DNA from: Acidobacteria bacterium RIFCSPLOWO2_12_FULL_66_21
Lineage (GTDB): Bacteria; Acidobacteriota; Vicinamibacteria; Vicinamibacterales; 2-12-FULL-66-21
Direction of reading: 5' to 3'
Length of the DNA stretch: 64,000 bases
NCBI GenBank assembly: GCA_001767455.1
Contig: MELC01000079.1
Coordinates: forward strand, 55,259-119,258
The position numbers were made by a program, and so were the translations under genes. Shown in pieces: positions 27,314-35,533 of this stretch (its first letter is position 1; each line of letters opens with the position of its first letter). Below the pieces are notes generated by a model. That model saw only the letters and a program-made list of their open reading frames with translations, ran no database searches and was not told where the DNA came from.

Positions 27314-28189
27314 ATGAACGACGGCCGCAGGGCGCCGATTTCGAAGCTGCCTTCAGAGCTGGTGCGGCGGCTGAACCCGAGGCGGCGGGAGCTCGTCCGC
27401 CCGGTCCTGGCCGATCCGCGCAACTACGTGCTGCTGAGCATCCGCAAGCTCGCCGACGCCCTGGACTCGGACGCAATGACCGTGCTGCGCGCGATCCGAT
27501 CCATGGGCTTCGACGGCTACGGCGAATTCCGCACGTACCTGCACGAGCTGGCGCTCGCCCAGGCCACGCAGCTCGATCCGATGCAGGCCCGGCCGGCGCG
27601 GAAGGGGATCGCGGACCAGCTTCGCCGGTCGCTCTCGCGCGATTCGGCCAACATTCTGGCTCTGCGGCAGACGATCGACGTGGCGCGCGTGGAAGCAGTC
27701 GCGCGCCGGTTGTACGCGGCGCGTCGGATCGTGCTGCTCGGCGGCGACGTCGCCGCCGTCCTCGTCACGTTTCTCCAGTACAACCTGGCGGTGATCGACC
27801 TCCCCGCACAGGCCTGCACGCGGCCCGGCGAAGTCGTGCACGCCGTACGCGGACTCGGCAAGTCAGACGTGGTGATCGGGATCACCTTCCGCCGCGGCCT
27901 CCGGCAGACGGTCGACGGCCTCCAGCAGGCGCACGCGAAAGGCGCGTACTGCGTCGCGATCACCGATACGCACTTGTCACCGCTCGCGCGGTTCGCGCAG
28001 GAGTGCTTCGTCGTGCCGATCGAGACCACGCTGTACGGGGTCTCCTACGTCGCTCCCATGGCGCTGCTCAACATGCTGCTCGTCGCGTGCGCCGCCACGC
28101 GGAAGAAACGCACGATGCGGCTGCTCAAGGCCGCCGATGCCGAGCAGCGCACCGGCTACAGGTGGCATCGGGAGGACGGACTGACCTAG
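27314..28189 (+). CDS. MurR/RpiR-family transcriptional regulator (HTH + SIS)
   Basis: 291 residues. N-terminal HTH_6 (about 20-90: NYVLLSIRKLADALDSDAMTVLRAIRSMGFDGYGEFR) binds DNA; the SIS domain (about 125-265) has RRIVLLGGDVAAVLV and GITFRRGLRQTVD followed by AITDTHLSPLARFA. SIS domains of this family bind phosphosugars or other small effectors. GGAGGAACGGT precedes the ATG. Divergent from the TonB receptor operon, which it probably controls, most likely as a repressor. Confidence 0.88.
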   Translation: MNDGRRAPISKLPSELVRRLNPRRRELVRPVLADPRNYVLLSIRKLADALDSDAMTVLRAIRSMGFDGYGEFRTYLHELALAQATQLDPMQARPARKGIADQLRRSLSRDSANILALRQTIDVARVEAVARRLYAARRIVLLGGDVAAVLVTFLQYNLAVIDLPAQACTRPGEVVHAVRGLGKSDVVIGITFRRGLRQTVDGLQQAHAKGAYCVAITDTHLSPLARFAQECFVVPIETTLYGVSYVAPMALLNMLLVACAATRKKRTMRLLKAADAEQRTGYRWHREDGLT

Positions 28190-28198
28190 CGGTCCCCC

Positions 28199-28370
28199 TC
28201 ACGGACGACTGGCTGGCTTCAATGACAGGTCAACGTAGCCGACGCCGTCGCGCACGCCGATCTTCGTCCCGAAGGGCGCCGCCCAACCGCGCGAACTGCA
28301 TCCAGCTCAAGGCGGGCGACTGCGCGCCGCGCACGACGCTGGTCGTCAGCCTCCTGCCTCCGCGGCTTCA
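28199..28370 (-). pseudogene. Possible frameshifted C-terminal gene remnant
   Basis: The 247-bp gap before the methyltransferase reads on the minus strand as two protein-like pieces in different frames: TTSVVRGAQSPALSWMQFAR and then APFGTKIGVRDGVGYVDLSL ending at a TGA at 28199. Joined by a frameshift near 28277 they would make a plausible protein tail. No family recognised. The evidence is compositional and weak. Confidence 0.25.
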
Positions 28371-28395
28371 CCGGCAATCTGTTTGCAAGTAGAAT
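28367..28395 (+). promoter_or_regulatory. Sigma70-like promoter for the methyltransferase operon
   Basis: TTCACC (28367-28372), 17-bp spacer, TAGAAT (28390-28395): 4/6 and 5/6 matches to the housekeeping consensus. Transcription would start near 28402, leaving a 35-nt leader before the ATG at 28437. Confidence 0.5.
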
Positions 28396-28436
28396 CAGCG
28401 TAAGGACCGTCACTCCACAGTACACGAGAGGGCACC

Positions 28437-29687
28437 ATGGCACGCATGGCTGTTTCCTTCCGCCCCCTGCCCGTCATTACCAGTGTGCAGCTTCATCCGA
28501 TGGACCGGTGGCTTGCCTGCCGCCTGGCGGAGACGATTGCCCCGGCGCGCATCCGACTGGAGCTCTGGAACGGGTGGGCGTCCCCGTCGGTGGAGTCTCC
28601 GATCGGCGTGCTCGTGGTACGCGACCGCCGCGCGCTAATCGGGTTGATCGTGGACCCGGACCTCTATTTCGGCGAATGCTACATGTCGCAACGGGTCGAG
28701 ATCCTCGGCGATCTGGAGGGCGTCATGCGTGGGCTCTCCGGCCTGAGGCGTCCGTCGCAACCCTCGTGGCGTCAGAAGTTTGCCTTGTGGGCCACCCCGT
28801 CGAACGGTTTCGTGAGCGCGCGCCGCAACGTCCACCACCATTACGATCTCGGCAACGACTTCTACGCGACGTGGCTGGACCCGGAACTTGTCTACACGTG
28901 CGCGTACTATCCGCGCCGCGACGCGTCGCTCGAGGAGGCGCAGGCGACGAAGCTCGACCTCGTCTGCCGTAAGCTCCGGCTGCGGCCGGGCGAGCGCGTC
29001 GTCGAGGCCGGGTGCGGCTGGGGCGCGCTGTCGCTGCACATGGCGCGGCACTATGGCGTCGGCGTGACCGCATTCAATATTTCGCACGAGCAGATCCAAT
29101 ACGCTCGCGGCCGCGCGAGCCGTGAAGGACTGGACGGGCGGGTGACGTTCGTCGAAGACGACTACCGGAACATCACCGGGCAGTTCGACGCGTTCGTCTC
29201 GGTCGGCATGCTCGAGCACGTCGGGCGCCGCAACTACATGGCCCTCGGGCGCGTCCTGCGGCGCTCGCTGCGGCCGGACACCGGACGCGGGCTGCTCCAC
29301 TTCATCGGCCGCGATCATCCGCGTCTGTTGAACGCGTGGATCCGGCGCCGCATCTTCCCGGGGGCGTATCCACCCACGATTGCCGAGGTGATGGCGAGCG
29401 TCCTGGAACCCGCCGACCTGTCGGTCATCGATGTCGAGAACCTGCGGCTCCACTATGCCCGCACGCTCGAGCACTGGCGCGGCCGCTTCGAGGCGGCGCA
29501 CGACGCGGTCCGCCAGCGGTTCGGAGAGGCGTTCTACCGCGCGTGGCGACTCTACCTGGCCGGATCCGAGGCGGCATTCGCGACCGGGTGGATGCAGTTG
29601 TTCCAGGTCGTCTTCGCACCGGCCGGGGGCCGAGTCGCGGACCTTGGACGTCCCGCGCGCCGGCCGCGTTCCGCGCCAACGGTCTGA
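28437..29687 (+). CDS. Cyclopropane-fatty-acid-synthase-like methyltransferase
   Basis: 416 residues. N-terminal 120 residues form the lipid-binding part found in CFA synthases; NVHHHYDLGNDFY (131-143) and the SAM-binding VEAGCGWG (189-196) are diagnostic, as is SVGMLEHVGRRNY. The enzyme transfers a methyl or methylene carbon from SAM to the double bond of membrane phospholipid acyl chains. GAGAGGGCACC precedes the ATG. Followed after 3 nt by a geranylgeranyl-reductase-like flavoprotein, so both act in one pathway, possibly making cyclopropane or methyl-branched lipids. Confidence 0.88.
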   Translation: MARMAVSFRPLPVITSVQLHPMDRWLACRLAETIAPARIRLELWNGWASPSVESPIGVLVVRDRRALIGLIVDPDLYFGECYMSQRVEILGDLEGVMRGLSGLRRPSQPSWRQKFALWATPSNGFVSARRNVHHHYDLGNDFYATWLDPELVYTCAYYPRRDASLEEAQATKLDLVCRKLRLRPGERVVEAGCGWGALSLHMARHYGVGVTAFNISHEQIQYARGRASREGLDGRVTFVEDDYRNITGQFDAFVSVGMLEHVGRRNYMALGRVLRRSLRPDTGRGLLHFIGRDHPRLLNAWIRRRIFPGAYPPTIAEVMASVLEPADLSVIDVENLRLHYARTLEHWRGRFEAAHDAVRQRFGEAFYRAWRLYLAGSEAAFATGWMQLFQVVFAPAGGRVADLGRPARRPRSAPTV

Positions 29688-29690
29688 TCG

Positions 29691-30773
29691 ATGCCAACGT
29701 GCGACGTCCTCATCGTGGGCGGAGGCCCCGCCGGTTCGACCTGCGCGTGGGCGCTCGGCCGCGAGGGCGCGGACGTCATCGTGCTCGACCGCGCGCGGTT
29801 CCCCCGCGACAAGGTCTGCGCCGGCTGGGTCACCCCGGCTGTGTTCACCGCGCTCGAGCTGACGCCGTCCGACTATGGCGCTGACGGAAGGGTGCTTCAG
29901 CCGCTCCACGCGTTCCGCACTTCGGTGGTCGGCGGCGCAGCCGTCGAGACCCGATATCCCGGTCCTGTCAGCTACGGGATCCGGCGAACGGAGTTCGACG
30001 CCTTCCTGCTGCGGCGCTCGAATGCGCGCGTCATCGAGGGCACGCCGCTCGCCGGGCTTCGTCGTGACGGCGAGGCGTGGATCGCCAACGAGAACATCCG
30101 CGCGAAGCTCGTCGTCGGGGCCGCCGGACACTTCTGTCCCGTTGCCAGGCGGATGCGCGGCACGGTGAACGGCGGGCTCGTCGTCGCGCGGGAGGCGGAG
30201 CTGCGCATGCCTCAGGGCGAGCGCTGCGCAATCGATGGCGACACCGCGGAGCTCTTTTTCTCGCGCGATCTTGACGGCTACGGCTGGTGCGTGCGAAAGG
30301 GGGGCTACCTGAACGTCGGCATCGGCCGCCGCGTGCGCGACGGCTTCGACCAACATGTGAAGGCATTCGCCGCCTTTCTCGAACGCTCGGGCAGAGTGCC
30401 GGCCTCCGCGGTTGACTGGCGCACGTGGCACGGTCATGCGTATCTGCTCGCGGGGGCGGCCCCCGGTCCTCCCGTTGACGACCAGGTGCTGCTGATTGGA
30501 GACGCGGCCGGGCTCGCCTATCGTGAGAGCGGCGAAGGGATCGGACCGGCGGTCGAGTCAGGGTTGATGGCCGCCCGCGCGATCGTCAACGCCCGCGGGC
30601 GGTATACGAAAGACAATCTGCTGCCCTACGCCGACGCAGTAGGAATGAAGAGACCCGCGGACGGCCTGGGCGCGCGGCTGCGCGCGCGTGCGCCGGCAGC
30701 GATCGGCCGGGCGCTCCTCTCCACGCCGCGCGTCGCGCGGATGGTCATCGACCGCTGGTTCCTGCGCTGCTGA
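29691..30773 (+). CDS. FAD-dependent oxidoreductase, geranylgeranyl-reductase family
   Basis: 360 residues. FAD-binding GGGPAGSTCAWALG at 10-23, family signature FPRDKVCAGWVTP (about 42-54), and the second FAD motif LLIGDAAGLAYRESGEGIG (about 265-283). YGWCVRKGGYLNVGIGRR matches the wing of the substrate pocket. Family members reduce isoprenoid or lipid double bonds or oxidise them. Begins 3 nt after the methyltransferase stop; the pairing suggests it acts on the same membrane-lipid chains. Tail overlaps the convergent decarboxylase by 29 bp. Confidence 0.82.
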   Translation: MPTCDVLIVGGGPAGSTCAWALGREGADVIVLDRARFPRDKVCAGWVTPAVFTALELTPSDYGADGRVLQPLHAFRTSVVGGAAVETRYPGPVSYGIRRTEFDAFLLRRSNARVIEGTPLAGLRRDGEAWIANENIRAKLVVGAAGHFCPVARRMRGTVNGGLVVAREAELRMPQGERCAIDGDTAELFFSRDLDGYGWCVRKGGYLNVGIGRRVRDGFDQHVKAFAAFLERSGRVPASAVDWRTWHGHAYLLAGAAPGPPVDDQVLLIGDAAGLAYRESGEGIGPAVESGLMAARAIVNARGRYTKDNLLPYADAVGMKRPADGLGARLRARAPAAIGRALLSTPRVARMVIDRWFLRC

Positions 30774-32202
30774 CGGCGAGAATCTCCGCGGCCTCCGCCG
30801 CCACATCGTCCACGCAATTGTCCATGCGATCCTGCCGCGTGCGGAAGCTGACGATGCAGACGCGGCCGAGGAAGCGTCCGTCCACGGTGCAGCCGGTCAG
30901 CATGACGCGGCCGCGCGCGGTCACGCGATCCAGCAGCGTGCGCGTCGCGGCGTTCTCGTCGTCCAGCGTGGCGCCCGGCCACGTCAGGTGAAACGCGAAC
31001 AGCGATAACTGCGGCGGCGCGTCCATGACGATGCCGGGAACGCGCGCGATGCGGGCGGCGGCGTCCACCGCAAGGTCGCGCTTCTCGGCAATCGCCGCCC
31101 GCAGCTTCGCGGCGCCGAACAGCTTCACCGAGAGCCACACCCGCAGGCCCGGGAACCCGCGCGAAAGATCCGGACCGTGCAGGCTCGGATCGTAGAAGGC
31201 GTCGTCCGCTGGCACGTCCGGAAGGTAGCCGGCGTGGGGCACGTCGTGCGCCGCGCGCAGCGCCGCTCCATCGCGTACGAGCAGGGCGCCGGTACCGTAC
31301 GGAAGGAAGAGGCCCTTGTGGGGATCGAGCGTCAGCGAGTCAGCGCGTGGAAGGCCGGCGAGGAGCGGCCGCAGCCGGGGCACGGCATGGAAGAACGCGC
31401 CATACGCGCCGTCCACGTGGTGCCAGAGGCGCTCGCGCGCGCAGAAGTCCGCGATCTCGTTCAGCGGATCCACGGCGCCGGTATTGGTCGTTCCCGCCGA
31501 GGAGACAACGAGAAACGGCTTCAGGCCCGCACGGCGATCGGCATCCACTGCCGCGGCCAGCTCGTCCAGCCGCATCCGGAACTCGCGATCGACGCTGACG
31601 TTCCGCACGCGGTCGGAGAAGACGCCCGCCAGCTTCGCCGACTTGGCGATCGAATGATGCGCCTGCGTCGAGGTGTACATGACGCCGGGCCGCACGTCGC
31701 GCCCGAGGCAGCGCTCCCGCGCGCAGAGAATGGCATTGAAGTTCGCCATCGATCCGCCGGTCGTGAACAGCCCGCGCGTGGTTGGCGGGAATTCCATCCA
31801 GTCGCGCAGCCAGTCGAGCGCGTTGGCCTCGAGCTGCACGAGCGCCGGCGCCGCCTGCCACACTCCGGTGTACCGGTTCGTCGTGTCCGAGATGAAATCG
31901 GCCAGCGCCGCGGGGAACAGGCCTCCGCCGGGAATGAAGGCGAGATAGCCGGGGCCCGGCGCGTTGAAGGATCGAGGGATCCACTCGTCGAACAGGCGAT
32001 CGAGCAGGCCGCTCATCTCCGCCGGTGCGTCTGGCGCGGGCTCGCGCAGGCTGCGGCAGAGATCTTCAGCGCGGACATCGCCGCACGAGGGCTGCGCGGG
32101 AAGCGACACGATGTGATCGATCACACGCGCGACCGTCGCGGTGGACAGCTCGCGCATTTCGTCGCGAGTGAATTCGAGGTTTGCGAGATCGGATGATGGC
32201 AT
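30745..32202 (-). CDS. PLP-dependent group II amino-acid decarboxylase
   Basis: 485 residues from the ATG at 32202 (18 codons upstream are not convincing). Group II decarboxylase fold: FTTGGSMANFNAI (phosphate loop), HHVDGAYGAFF with the PLP-binding Asp, and the Schiff-base lysine in LTLDPHKGLFLPYGTG. Relatives decarboxylate aromatic amino acids, glutamate, or tyrosine; the substrate is not readable here. No clear ribosome site. Stands alone on the minus strand, next to the palindromic element at 32.4 kb. Confidence 0.85.
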   Translation of the reverse strand: MPSSDLANLEFTRDEMRELSTATVARVIDHIVSLPAQPSCGDVRAEDLCRSLREPAPDAPAEMSGLLDRLFDEWIPRSFNAPGPGYLAFIPGGGLFPAALADFISDTTNRYTGVWQAAPALVQLEANALDWLRDWMEFPPTTRGLFTTGGSMANFNAILCARERCLGRDVRPGVMYTSTQAHHSIAKSAKLAGVFSDRVRNVSVDREFRMRLDELAAAVDADRRAGLKPFLVVSSAGTTNTGAVDPLNEIADFCARERLWHHVDGAYGAFFHAVPRLRPLLAGLPRADSLTLDPHKGLFLPYGTGALLVRDGAALRAAHDVPHAGYLPDVPADDAFYDPSLHGPDLSRGFPGLRVWLSVKLFGAAKLRAAIAEKRDLAVDAAARIARVPGIVMDAPPQLSLFAFHLTWPGATLDDENAATRTLLDRVTARGRVMLTGCTVDGRFLGRVCIVSFRTRQDRMDNCVDDVAAEAAEILAVSSAGTSGR

Positions 32203-32275
32203 GGAGGAATATCTTAGTTCACGCGGGCGCGAAGACCGTGCGACCGCCCTCCGCATTGTTCAGGCGTCAAGATGT

Positions 32276-32623
32276 CCCACGGTCCAGCTGCACGCGCCGA
32301 CGGCTTGATCGCACGAAGCACACGAAGGGCACAAAGGACACGCAGACCGTCACGACGAGGCTGGACCGTCGAGCCGCGCGCAGCGCGGCAAGGACAGTCG
32401 GAACCCGCAAACGCAAGCAGCATTCGATCCCGAGCTGTTTGCGTTTGCCGGTTCCGGCTGTCCTGCATCGCCGGCCACGGAACTCATGCGGCCGGCGCTC
32501 GACGGCCCAACCGCGTCACACGTCCCGGTGCGGCGGTACACCTGAAGATCTTCGTCGTGATCGTCTTCGTGAACTTCGTGGCCTTCGTGATCTTCCTGAA
32601 AAGGCGTGGCCCGTCTCAGCGTG
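32276..32623. repeat. Nested palindromic element, copy B
   Basis: Fills the 413-bp gap upstream of the decarboxylase. Left end GCACGCGCCGACGGCTT then CACGAAG-type 9-mers (32311-32345). Middle stem GTCACGACGAGGCTG near 32350 is complementary to 32500-32519. The core hairpin is 32395-32460 with GATC in the loop, and a side hairpin with GCCGGCC/GGCCGGC arms lies at 32470-32497. Right arm is CTTCGTG-type 9-mers (32550-32598) and an inverted terminus. The stop codon of the CBM9 gene (32616) lies inside the right terminus. Confidence 0.88.
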
Positions 32624-33725
32624 CTTCGGACGACGTCCACGTTCGCCCATCGTCCCGAATGTGCACGACTGCTCCGTTCTCGCTTCGGGCGCTGATTTCG
32701 TAGCCCGAATCGGTCGTCTGCATGACGGGACGGAATGGCTCTTTTCCGGCCTGGATGCGGCCGGCGTCGAGCGCGGCAAGATCCGTCGCGTGGCCGCCGT
32801 GTGCCGTGCGATACGCGCGCTGGCGGTAATAGAGCCGCCGGAGCGCCCACTTGATCTGCTCGACCGGATCGTCGACGAACGCGTCGTCGCCGGCTCCGGC
32901 GGGCGCGGCGGAGAACTGCACGAAGCCCCATCGCTCGGGCATGTGCATGTCGATCGCCCCTTGCGGGCTCCAGACCCAGTTGTCCTCGGCCAGGAGCTGC
33001 CCCGTCGCGCGGTCGGTGCGTTTGTCGTACCGGCCGTCGCGCGGATCCACCTGCCACTCGACGCGCGAGAAGTTCACGCGCCAGCGATCGCCGGCGCGCG
33101 GCGGCTTCTGCTCGGGCGCGGCCTCGCGCAGGACCTTCCACGGCATCGCCAGCTCCACCGTCCAGCCGCCATCAAGATCGCCTGGATGATTCAGCGTGCC
33201 GCGCACGTCGGCGCCGACCTTCAGGCCCGCGATGTCCCACGCGTCGATCGGCGGCCCGCCGTCGCGATACGGCCGCAGCAGCATCAGGTCCCACGCGGTC
33301 TTCAGCGCGTTCACTTCCAGCTCGTAGTACCCGTGCGTGTCGCCGTCGGGATCGATGAATACCTCGAAGTCGTTGTCGCGGAAGATGACTGAATCGCGCG
33401 CGGTCAGCGTCGCCCAGACGTCGGGCTCCTCCATGTCCGCGGCGATATAGAAGTACTCGTCGTCCCACAACAGCTTCATGCGCGTAGCGAAGCGCGGACG
33501 CGGGCGGCTGTCCCCCTGGATGTCCACGAAGCTCTCCGACCACGGCACGGCGCGCCAGGACGGCTCGTCGAGCTTGCCGTCGATCGTCAGCGGTGATGGG
33601 GCGCGGTAGCAGATCGCATGGCGCGGCGCGAACGGGAGCGCTTCGAAGTCGGGTTGCTGCGGCGCCTGCGCGTGCAGCAGCAGCGACGAGCCGATGACGG
33701 CTGCGATTATCCGTGCAACCGTCAT
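32616..33725 (-). CDS. Exported protein with CBM9-like carbohydrate-binding domain
   Basis: 369 residues with signal peptide (to about 19). Residues 40-270 match the family-9 carbohydrate-binding/CBM9-like fold (LTIDGKLDEPSWRAVPWSESF, LLWDDEYFYIAADMEEP, DNDFEVFIDPDGDTHGYYE, GGWTVELAMPWKVL). The C-terminal 90 residues are an additional small domain. Likely binds a glycan at the cell surface; no catalytic residues seen. Last gene of a four-gene operon: its ATG overlaps the upstream stop as ATGA. Confidence 0.85.
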   Translation of the reverse strand: MTVARIIAAVIGSSLLLHAQAPQQPDFEALPFAPRHAICYRAPSPLTIDGKLDEPSWRAVPWSESFVDIQGDSRPRPRFATRMKLLWDDEYFYIAADMEEPDVWATLTARDSVIFRDNDFEVFIDPDGDTHGYYELEVNALKTAWDLMLLRPYRDGGPPIDAWDIAGLKVGADVRGTLNHPGDLDGGWTVELAMPWKVLREAAPEQKPPRAGDRWRVNFSRVEWQVDPRDGRYDKRTDRATGQLLAEDNWVWSPQGAIDMHMPERWGFVQFSAAPAGAGDDAFVDDPVEQIKWALRRLYYRQRAYRTAHGGHATDLAALDAGRIQAGKEPFRPVMQTTDSGYEISARSENGAVVHIRDDGRTWTSSEAR

Positions 33726-35533
33726 TGCTCTCGAGCGCCGGCTCTGAGGTCCTGCGTCTTCATGGCACCTTCTGACATCTTCAGCGTGACCGCGTCTCGC
33801 GCCAGCGACTCGAGCCGTGCGGCGTCGAGCTGATCCTCGTCACCGGCATCGGGCAGCGCCGCGACCAGATACTCACCCGCCGGAAGATCGCCGACGAAGT
33901 ACCCCCCGTCGTTACCGACGGCCGAGAGGCGCACGCGCCGGGACGGGAGGTGCCACAGGGCGCGGTCCGAGGGGAACACGATGACGGAGTACCGTACCTG
34001 GGCGCCGGTCCCGCGAACGACACCCGAGAGTCCGTTGTGACGGTCCGTGACGGTCAGGACCGCACCACTCACATCGCCGCCCGGACGCATCTCGAGCGGT
34101 TCGTCGAGCACGTCCCGGCCTTTCACCACCGCGGAACGCAGGGTCCACACAGACGCCATCCCGGACGGCAGCACGCAGTCGAGACGATACGTCCCGGGAA
34201 CGATTCCGGGAATCTCGAAACCGCCGCCGGGCTGCACCGGGCGTGACGCGGCCGTCGCGGTCGTCGCCCGTGATGCCGGCGTCAAGGTCAGACGGACACT
34301 GGACAGGATGGTCGGCACCCGGGCCGACGATGAGTCGAATACGATCTGCCCCGACAGCGTCAGGGTGGGCTGCAGCGCGATCGTGATGCCCGATATGTCC
34401 TCGCCTGACATCGTCACCTCGGCGACGCCCCACAGCTTGTCCTTGCGCGCGACGAGCCGCAACACACCCGGCGGCATCGTGTTGTAGGTGAACGTGCCGT
34501 CCTTCGCGCTCGACGTACCGAGTGAACCCCCTGCCAGGCCCAGAGAGACAGGCAGCGGTGGGCCGCCGACGGTCAGCGACAGTTGAGCCCCCCCGGCTGG
34601 CTGTCCGTCCGTGCCGACGACGGTGCCCGAGATTGTCGCGGTCGGGACCGCTGAGAGCTGGATGTCCGCGCCGGTCCGCTCTTCTCCAAGATCAAGAACC
34701 ACCGTCGCCGCTTCCGACACGACAGCCGTTCCAGGAAAGTACACGGGGGCGAAGGCGAACGTTCGAGGCTGGACGAGGGAACGCGCGACGCGCGCGGGCA
34801 GTGCGGTCGAGCCGGGAGCGGATGCCGATCCCGCGCCGCGTCGCTGCAGGTCCTGAAGCGCGGCGTCGATTTCCGCTTCCGGCATCGACGCCATTTCACC
34901 AACTCCGGTCACGCGCGGGGTCGCAACGATGATGTACGTGCCGGGTCGCAGGCCATGAACGCGATACACGCCACGGTCGTCGCTCAGGCCCGAGCCAGCC
35001 GCACGCGTCGTGCCGCCGCCGCCGCGTCCTCCACCTCCTTCGAACACGCTCGCCGCCTCGGCGCCGAACACGGTCACCTGGATATCGGGCACTGGCTGCC
35101 CGTCGCCTGACGTGATGGTGCCGGTGATGACGCCGCCGCGCGGCAACGTCAGCACCAGCCCTGCTGACGTCTGGCCGTCTTCAAGCGCGATCGGCACACC
35201 AGGACGTCCCGGCCGGCGCGCCCCGTATTCGGATGTCAGGTACCCACTGCGTGCCGCCGTCAACGTGAATCGGCCTTTGGGCAGTTCCGTGAACGCAAAC
35301 CGTCCCTCGTCATCGGTGATGGCGCTGCGGCTCGGTGCCAGCCCGGATCCGCGAATCGTCACGATGGCGCGGCGCACCGGCTGCCCTGCCCGGGCGTCGC
35401 TGACGACGATGCCCGAGACGATCGCGGAACCCTCCGCGCGAGATGCGCCGGTGTCGCGTGCCGGCGACTGCGCGGTCATGTAAGCGCCAGCCAGCATCAC
35501 CGCGGCGATCGCAGCAAAGGTGCGCCGCATCAT
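33722..35533 (-). CDS. Exported multi-domain carboxypeptidase-regulatory-like (CnaB) protein
   Basis: 603 residues with signal peptide (to about 20). Repeated beta-sandwich units of the kind seen as CarboxypepD_reg domains: VSGIVVSDARAGQPVRRAIVTI, GVITGTITSGDGQPVPDIQVTV, TISGTVVGTDGQPAGGAQLSL, LSGQIVFDSSSARVPT. A Gly-rich stretch (GGGGRGGGGTTRAA, about 170) links units. No catalytic motif; probably a surface-binding scaffold. Its start overlaps the stop of the paralogous gene upstream (ATGA), and its stop overlaps the CBM9 start in the same way. Confidence 0.82.
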   Translation of the reverse strand: MMRRTFAAIAAVMLAGAYMTAQSPARDTGASRAEGSAIVSGIVVSDARAGQPVRRAIVTIRGSGLAPSRSAITDDEGRFAFTELPKGRFTLTAARSGYLTSEYGARRPGRPGVPIALEDGQTSAGLVLTLPRGGVITGTITSGDGQPVPDIQVTVFGAEAASVFEGGGGRGGGGTTRAAGSGLSDDRGVYRVHGLRPGTYIIVATPRVTGVGEMASMPEAEIDAALQDLQRRGAGSASAPGSTALPARVARSLVQPRTFAFAPVYFPGTAVVSEAATVVLDLGEERTGADIQLSAVPTATISGTVVGTDGQPAGGAQLSLTVGGPPLPVSLGLAGGSLGTSSAKDGTFTYNTMPPGVLRLVARKDKLWGVAEVTMSGEDISGITIALQPTLTLSGQIVFDSSSARVPTILSSVRLTLTPASRATTATAASRPVQPGGGFEIPGIVPGTYRLDCVLPSGMASVWTLRSAVVKGRDVLDEPLEMRPGGDVSGAVLTVTDRHNGLSGVVRGTGAQVRYSVIVFPSDRALWHLPSRRVRLSAVGNDGGYFVGDLPAGEYLVAALPDAGDEDQLDAARLESLARDAVTLKMSEGAMKTQDLRAGAREQ

